Source of the DNA: Kamptonema formosum PCC 10802
Lineage (GTDB): Bacteria; Cyanobacteriota; Cyanobacteriia; Cyanobacteriales; Oscillatoriaceae
Direction of reading: 5' to 3'
NCBI RefSeq assembly: GCF_000332335.1
Contig: NZ_KB235948.1
Span: forward strand, 1,409,469-1,473,468
DNA length: 64,000 nucleotides
Of the stretch, positions 59,593-64,000 are shown piece after piece. The notes under the pieces were generated by a model that saw only the letters and a list, made by a program, of their open reading frames with translations, made no database searches and had not been told where the DNA came from. Numbering within the stretch: position 1 is the first letter of the stretch; each line of letters begins with the position of its first letter. The position numbers and the translations under genes were made by a program.

Positions 59593-61101
59593 ATGAAAGA
59601 AGAGCTCAATATACTCATTCAAGCTCAATACCCTTTAATATATCTCGTGACCTCTGAGGAAGAGCGGGCAGAGCAAGCAATTGCCTCGATTGCTCAGAGC
59701 AAGCCCCAGCAAAGAATCTTCATTTGGACAGTCACACACGGTATAGTTGAATACGGTCAGCCACGCACCACCACGCAGCACAACACTGTTTCGCCAGAAG
59801 CGGCGATTGAGTGGGTGATACGGCAGAAGGAACCGGGTCTGTTTATATTCAAAGATTTACACGCATTCATCGACGCCCCAGTGACGACCCGATGGTTGCG
59901 GGATGCGATTGCCAGCTTTAAAGGCACGCAGAAAACCGTAATAATAATGTCGCCGGTGCAGCAGGTGCCCATCGAGCTAGAAAAGGAAGTTGTCGTACTG
60001 GACTTCCCACTGCCATCAATGGCGGAGCTCAATCAAGTGCTGTCCACCCAGCTTGCTGACAGCCGCAACCGCCGGCTAAGTACAGATGCGCGGGAAAAAC
60101 TCCTGAAAGCCGCCTTGGGTTTGACGCGGGATGAAGCGGAAAAAGTTTATCGCAAAGCCCAAGTCACAAATGGTCGCCTCACGGAAGCCGAAGTAGACAT
60201 AGTTCTCTCCGAGAAAAAGCAGTTGATTCGGCGAAATGGTATACTGGAATATATTGAAGAAGACGAAACCATTGATTCCGTTGGCGGCTTGGAAGAGCTG
60301 AAGCGATGGCTGAAGCAGCGCTCAAACGCATTCACAGAGCGTGCCAGAGAGTACGGATTGCCCCAACCCAAAGGGATGCTGATTCTAGGCGTACCGGGAT
60401 GCGGCAAATCGCTGATAGCCAAAACGACCGCTCGCCTGTGGGGGCTGCCCCTGCTGCGCTTGGATATGGGGCGCGTGTATGACGGGTCAATGGTGGGCCG
60501 GTCAGAGGCAAACCTGCGGAACGCGCTGAAGACAGCGGAATCTATCTCGCCTGTGATATTATTTATAGACGAGCTAGACAAAGCCTTTGCTGGGAGTGCC
60601 GGTTCAGCAGATTCCGATGGGGGGACATCGAGCCGCATCTTCGGGTCGTTCCTCACCTGGATGCAAGATAAAAAGTCGCCGGTGTTTGTAATGGCTACAG
60701 CGAACCGGGTAGAGCGTTTGCCTGGGGAGTTTTTAAGAAAAGGCCGGTTTGATGAGATATTCTTTGTTGACTTGCCAACCAGCGAAGAGCGCCAAGATAT
60801 TTTCAACATTCACCTGAGCAAGCGGCGTCGGGACATCGCTCGGTTCGATATCGAGCAACTGGCGAAAGTTTCCGACGGGTTCTCAGGAGCGGAAATTGAG
60901 CAGGCGATCATCGCATCGATGTACGACGCCTTCGCTCAAGAGCGAGAATTCACGCAGCTGGACATTATTGCCGCGATTAAATCAACACTGCCGCTGTCGA
61001 AGACAATGACAGAGCAAGTCACGGCCTTGCGAGACTGGGCCAGGCAGCGAGCGCGACCGGCTGCATCCTCCGTCGCCGAATATCAGCGACTGGAGTTCTA
61101 A
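59593..61101 (+). CDS. ycf46: AAA ATPase Ycf46-like
   Basis: A 502-residue AAA protein conserved in cyanobacteria and red plastids. N-terminal domain MKEELNILIQAQYPLIYLVTSEEERAE, central YIEEDETIDSVGGLEELKRWL, Walker A GVPGCGKSLIAKTTA, Walker B ILFIDELDKAF, sensor ATANRV, and an arginine finger region EFLRKGRFDEIFFVD. In Synechocystis the homologue slr0374 has been linked to photosynthesis and inorganic carbon response; that is literature recall. ATG 59593 starts the conserved N terminus (the longer frame adds 22 residues). Downstream is ycf35. Confidence 0.92.
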   Translation: MKEELNILIQAQYPLIYLVTSEEERAEQAIASIAQSKPQQRIFIWTVTHGIVEYGQPRTTTQHNTVSPEAAIEWVIRQKEPGLFIFKDLHAFIDAPVTTRWLRDAIASFKGTQKTVIIMSPVQQVPIELEKEVVVLDFPLPSMAELNQVLSTQLADSRNRRLSTDAREKLLKAALGLTRDEAEKVYRKAQVTNGRLTEAEVDIVLSEKKQLIRRNGILEYIEEDETIDSVGGLEELKRWLKQRSNAFTERAREYGLPQPKGMLILGVPGCGKSLIAKTTARLWGLPLLRLDMGRVYDGSMVGRSEANLRNALKTAESISPVILFIDELDKAFAGSAGSADSDGGTSSRIFGSFLTWMQDKKSPVFVMATANRVERLPGEFLRKGRFDEIFFVDLPTSEERQDIFNIHLSKRRRDIARFDIEQLAKVSDGFSGAEIEQAIIASMYDAFAQEREFTQLDIIAAIKSTLPLSKTMTEQVTALRDWARQRARPAASSVAEYQRLEF

Positions 61102-61236
61102 AAGCTTTCTCCTGCTCCCAACAGGAGGAAAGGCTAGCAAGTCAATTGCTGGCGCGGTTACGACAAGTCGCACTGCGGCTTCATTCAAATCCAAACGTTG
61201 TCGAATCTCTCAAAGTCCAATTAGGAGGAAACCCAA

Positions 61237-61590
61237 ATGTCTCACTTCAGCACCCTGCGCACCAAAATCACCGATGCCGAAATCCTGAAGGCTTCTCTGC
61301 GTGACCTGGGCATCACTGTCAAGACCGAAGCTGATGTTCGCGGCTATAATGGCCAACGGGTTCGTTCCGACATCGTGGCAGTTTTGGAAGGCGAATATGA
61401 CCTGGGCTGGTCTCGCAACAGCGACGGTTCTTTCGACCTGATCGCTGACCTGTGGGGCGTTGCTAAGAAGCACAACCAAACCGAACTGATCAACTCCATC
61501 AATCAAAAGTACGCCGTTAACAAGACCTTGGCTGAAGTCCGCCGTCCCGGTCTGCAAAACGCCAACGTCAAGCTGGTCGTGCAAAAGTAA
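61237..61590 (+). CDS. ycf35: Ycf35/DUF1257 protein
   Basis: A 117-residue protein of the plastid/cyanobacterial Ycf35 (DUF1257) family: MSHFSTLRTKITDAEILKASLRDLGITV, DIVAVLEGEYDLGWSRNSDGSFDLIADLWGVAK, INQKYAVNKTLAEVRRPGLQNANVKLVV. The function is unknown. AGGAGG is 8-9 bases before the ATG, a strong site. It is followed by two strong terminators. It lies 135 bp after ycf46 and is probably co-transcribed. Codon use is highly biased to abundant tRNAs, suggesting high expression. Confidence 0.95.
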   Translation: MSHFSTLRTKITDAEILKASLRDLGITVKTEADVRGYNGQRVRSDIVAVLEGEYDLGWSRNSDGSFDLIADLWGVAKKHNQTELINSINQKYAVNKTLAEVRRPGLQNANVKLVVQK

Positions 61591-61617
61591 TTAAACCGAG
61601 CGCGTTCCCAAGCTCGC

Positions 61618-61652
61618 GGGTTAACCGAATAAGGGGTTAACCCTTTTTTTTT
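61618..61652 (+). terminator. Rho-independent terminator after ycf35
   Basis: GGGTTAACC (61618-61626) with GGTTAACCC (61635-61643), then nine T residues. Confidence 0.95.
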
Positions 61653-61668
61653 GTCTATTCATCACAGG

Positions 61669-61700
61669 TCCCATTCCCATTCGGGGATGGGATTTTTTTT
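61669..61700 (+). terminator. Second terminator after ycf35
   Basis: TCCCATTCCC (61669-61678), ATTC loop, GGGGATGGGA (61683-61692), eight T residues. Confidence 0.9.
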
Positions 61701-62192
61701 GCTCTCGCCTGGATGCTCGCACGTCCTGACAGATATAGCAGCCGTAATATAGCAGTGGGTCCTAACCAATAGGACTGCTACTATATATAATAAGACCCTC
61801 TCATCCCAATTTTGGATTTTAGAGGCGCGGATTTTGTATTTTCAAAAGCGGCATAAATGCCTTTTCAGATAGACTCAAAACTACTATCTATCTCAACTTA
61901 GTATTCTCCAAAGTTTGGATTTTAGATGCCCATATTTGGAATTGAATACGGCAGGAAAGCCTTTTCAGTCAGGCTAAACTGCCGCGCCGGCACAATCAAA
62001 TTACAGTGCGTTCTGGCCGGTGAGTGGCGAGAAAGCCCGGTAGAAGTTCCTCAAACAAAGCCGGCACCGCCTCTGAATCGCATAATAGGGATGGGTGCTG
62101 TGAGAGCGCTGTCGCGTGCTTTTAGCATCACGCGGACGGTTGCCCGACCGGCGTGCGGGCGGTTCACTAAAAAATTTAGTATCTTTTGTCCT
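61701..62192. other. Gene-free stretch with dispersed repeats
   Basis: Includes a fragment of the MITE family (TATAGCAG at 61735 and 61752), ATTTTGGATTTTAGA and ACTATCTATCTCAA repeats shared with 46200-46295. The open frame continuing upstream of 62193 translates these and is not real. Confidence 0.6.
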
Positions 62193-63050
62193 ATGAAGTC
62201 TTTTACTCCCGAGTTAGACAGACAAATCCGGCGGTTGATGCGCGAGTGCGGCCAGCAAGCCGCACAAATGGCCACCCAGCAGTTTCAAGTGACCCAAAAA
62301 GGCCCTGCTGATTATGTCACAAGCATTGACCGCTGGCTGGACCGGCAGCTCTCCAGTGGCTTCGCACAGCTGTGCCCTGACGACGGGGCGATCACCGAAG
62401 AAAACGAGCAGTCCCGACAGGCATTTCACGCCGGCTACCGGCGGCTGTGGTGCATAGATCCCCTGGACGGCACCGAAGACTTCATCCAGAAACACCCGCA
62501 TTACGCGATTATGATAGGGCTACTCTCAGACTACCAGCCAGTGGCCGGGTGGATCTACGCGCCGGCCTTTGACCGGCTCTACTGGGGCGGACCCGACTGG
62601 GGGCTGTTCCAAAGCTCTGGAGAAGCGCCGCCAGTGCCAATGGCAGCGCAGCAGCCCCCCGCACCCTCAGCATCCTTCTGTCGGGTCGTAATTGGCACCA
62701 AAGACCAGCGGAACTTTGGGGATGCGATCGCGCGAATCATCCCAGAAGTGGAATTTTATTCCCTGGGCAGTTTTGGCCTGAAAGTCCTGGAAGTCATCCA
62801 GGGGCGCGCCGGTCTTTATATCTATCTCAACCGCCGGGTCAAACTGTGGGACACCACCGGCCCTGTCGCTCTGGCCAAAGCTGCTGGGTTAACCTGCTGC
62901 GACTTGGAGGGCAAACCCCTCAGCTTTCACCCCGATGCCATTGACCCAGACACCTTGATCCACCACCAGCCCACAGTTATCGGTTGGCCACACTTCGTCG
63001 AGTCGCTGCTGCCAAAGATACAGGAGGCAGTCGCCGGCGTCTCCGCATAG
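62193..63050 (+). CDS. Inositol monophosphatase-family enzyme
   Basis: A 285-residue Mg-dependent phosphatase. The metal-binding motif is in WCIDPLDGTEDFIQ (DPLDGT), an upstream ITEENE acidic motif and the D in VTSIDRWLDRQL complete the first site; KLWDTTGPVALAKAAG near the C terminus is the second signature. Possible substrates are inositol phosphate, fructose bisphosphate or 3'-phosphoadenosine phosphate (CysQ-like); the sequence does not decide. ATG 62193 is supported by MKSFTPELDRQIRRLMRECG. The frame upstream is repeat-derived. Confidence 0.85.
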   Translation: MKSFTPELDRQIRRLMRECGQQAAQMATQQFQVTQKGPADYVTSIDRWLDRQLSSGFAQLCPDDGAITEENEQSRQAFHAGYRRLWCIDPLDGTEDFIQKHPHYAIMIGLLSDYQPVAGWIYAPAFDRLYWGGPDWGLFQSSGEAPPVPMAAQQPPAPSASFCRVVIGTKDQRNFGDAIARIIPEVEFYSLGSFGLKVLEVIQGRAGLYIYLNRRVKLWDTTGPVALAKAAGLTCCDLEGKPLSFHPDAIDPDTLIHHQPTVIGWPHFVESLLPKIQEAVAGVSA

Positions 63051-63275
63051 GGATTTCCAGGACCTGACCCGCCCAAAGCCCTTCCCGCTGCCGCTTTGGG
63101 CGGCTTCTCCCCCGCGCCAGACAGCCCGTAAAGAATTCTGCGGGTTTTCCCTGACGCCAGGTGAGCGGGACTTTATCATCAAGAAAGAGCGACCATTCGC
63201 TGCTGCTTATACCAACCCAAGCCTTAGAGCTGTTGACTGCACCCTCTACCCAATCTTTTATCGTGACGTGCTCTC

Positions 63276-63959
63276 ATGCAAACCGAAGCTTTTAGTGAGC
63301 TTTTCCCCCTTTTCAGCGCCGCCAATCCAGAGACACTGGAATGGCTGCTCTCCACTGCCGACCAGCGCGAATACCCAGCCAGCAGAGCCGTCTTGATGGA
63401 AGATGCCTGGGGCAATGCAGTTTACTTCTTAGTGTCTGGCTGGGTCAAAGTCCGCCGGCTCTCCGGAGACAGCACCGTGACGCTAGCAATCCTGGGTCGC
63501 GGCGATTTCTTTGGCGAAATGGCCATTCTCGACGAGTCCCCCCGCTCCACAGACGTGATTGCCCTCTCGCCAGTGAGACTGCTCAGCGTCTCCGCCAAGC
63601 GATTTATCCAAACCCTTTTCAAAGACGCCCAGCTGCACCACCGCATGCTGCAGCTGATGGTGCGGCGTCTGCGCATGACCAACTTTCGCTTCCAGCTGCG
63701 CAACCGCCCACCGGCAGTCAAGCTCGCCAACACCCTGATCTCCCTGGCGCAAAACTACGGTCAGCGAACCGACAGGGGAATAGAAATCTACAGCATCCCC
63801 TTCCAAGACTTAGCTGACGTGGCGGACATCACGATCGAAGAAACGGCCAAAATTATACAAAAACTCAAAGAAAAAGGCTGGCTCAAGATTGATGCTGACC
63901 GCCAGACCATGCATTTAGTAAATCTCAAACCTTTGACCCAGTTAGCTGGACACCTGTAA
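63276..63959 (+). CDS. Crp/Fnr-family transcription regulator
   Basis: A 227-residue regulator: N-terminal cyclic-nucleotide-type domain with LGRGDFFGEMAILDESPRSTDVIA, close to the cAMP-binding consensus FGEx...RSAx except that the last position is Thr instead of Ala, a dimerisation helix VSAKRFIQTLFKDAQLHHRMLQLMVRRL, and a C-terminal winged helix IPFQDLADVADITIEETAKIIQKLKEKGWL. Whether it binds cAMP is open. A likely target type in the window is the CRP-like site at 41683. The next gene begins one base after its stop codon. Confidence 0.87.
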   Translation: MQTEAFSELFPLFSAANPETLEWLLSTADQREYPASRAVLMEDAWGNAVYFLVSGWVKVRRLSGDSTVTLAILGRGDFFGEMAILDESPRSTDVIALSPVRLLSVSAKRFIQTLFKDAQLHHRMLQLMVRRLRMTNFRFQLRNRPPAVKLANTLISLAQNYGQRTDRGIEIYSIPFQDLADVADITIEETAKIIQKLKEKGWLKIDADRQTMHLVNLKPLTQLAGHL

Positions 63960-64000
63960 ATGACAGAAGCAACCCAAGCTCCCCCCACCCGACTCCCCGC
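63960..64000 (+). CDS. Partial gene at the window edge
   Basis: ATG at 63960 directly after the TAA of the regulator gene opens a frame MTEATQAPPTRLPA that leaves the window. Proline/threonine-rich start; identity unknown. Its position suggests translational coupling to the regulator. Confidence 0.4.
   Translation, partial: MTEATQAPPTRLP

Noticed and set aside
61926..62192. N-terminal extension of the inositol phosphatase-family enzyme
   Set aside because: Translates dispersed repeats; the conserved start is ATG 62193.

Overview
The window looks like a chromosomal segment of a filamentous, probably non-heterocystous (Oscillatoriales-type) cyanobacterium. The evidence is plastid/cyanobacterial genes (ycf46, ycf35), circadian-oscillating COP23-family secreted proteins, PEP-CTERM proteins, cyanobacterial HflX, GshB and DUF1361/DUF2301 membrane proteins, many HIP1-type GCGATCGC sites, and a second very common word, TGCCGGTG/TGCCGGCA. 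The order-level assignment is inference. No rRNA, tRNA, prophage or complete insertion sequence was recognised. Genes are interspersed with several families of short palindromes and a MITE-like element of 85-150 bp.

Layout. 1-1290: tandem array of ~337-bp units, three of which carry the same sigma70-type promoter, closed by a terminator. 1337-6558: a small secreted protein, then a minus-strand accessory island (STAND/NACHT-HEAT protein, DUF433-DUF5615 toxin-antitoxin pair, DUF4160 remnant with DUF2442). 6780-17314: small membrane protein, MrfA-like DUF1998 helicase, gamma-glutamyltransferase, SLH-domain protein, a HEPN toxin gene with an in-frame stop plus its partner, ribokinase, ComF. 17315-25833: PEP-CTERM protein with a long structured leader, a paralogue of the SLH protein, two tandem DUF1361 proteins, a decayed histidine kinase, a 51-residue gene, penicillin-binding protein 2. 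26578-32215: patatin, SAM hydrolase-type DUF62, DUF2301, DUF218, DprA. 32535-39374 and 53275-58350: two collinear paralogous clusters of Ser/Thr kinase, trypsin-like protease(s) and COP23. 39561-52574: HflX, cistern-type PEP-CTERM protein, glutaredoxin, GshB plus an oxidoreductase, an HTH pair, FAD/Rieske oxidoreductase, a stress-type SDR with DUF2243, two hemerythrins. 59095-64000: DUF/ycf46/ycf35 group, inositol-phosphatase-family enzyme, Crp/Fnr regulator.

How the parts work together. The most striking pattern is the duplicated locus: in one copy two secreted trypsin-like proteases are separate neighbouring genes; in the other the same two domains are fused to a long TPR array. Both copies keep a COP23 gene and a membrane Ser/Thr kinase whose outer part is PsbP-like, in the same order and orientation, which suggests an envelope-located sensing/proteolysis system. 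A second theme is decay of toxin genes: DUF4160 is truncated, HEPN has a stop codon, and a DUF3368-like toxin start is cut off by a MITE, while each partner gene is intact; only DUF433-DUF5615 looks complete. GshB/glutaredoxin, hemerythrins and SDR suggest redox and stress functions in the middle of the window.
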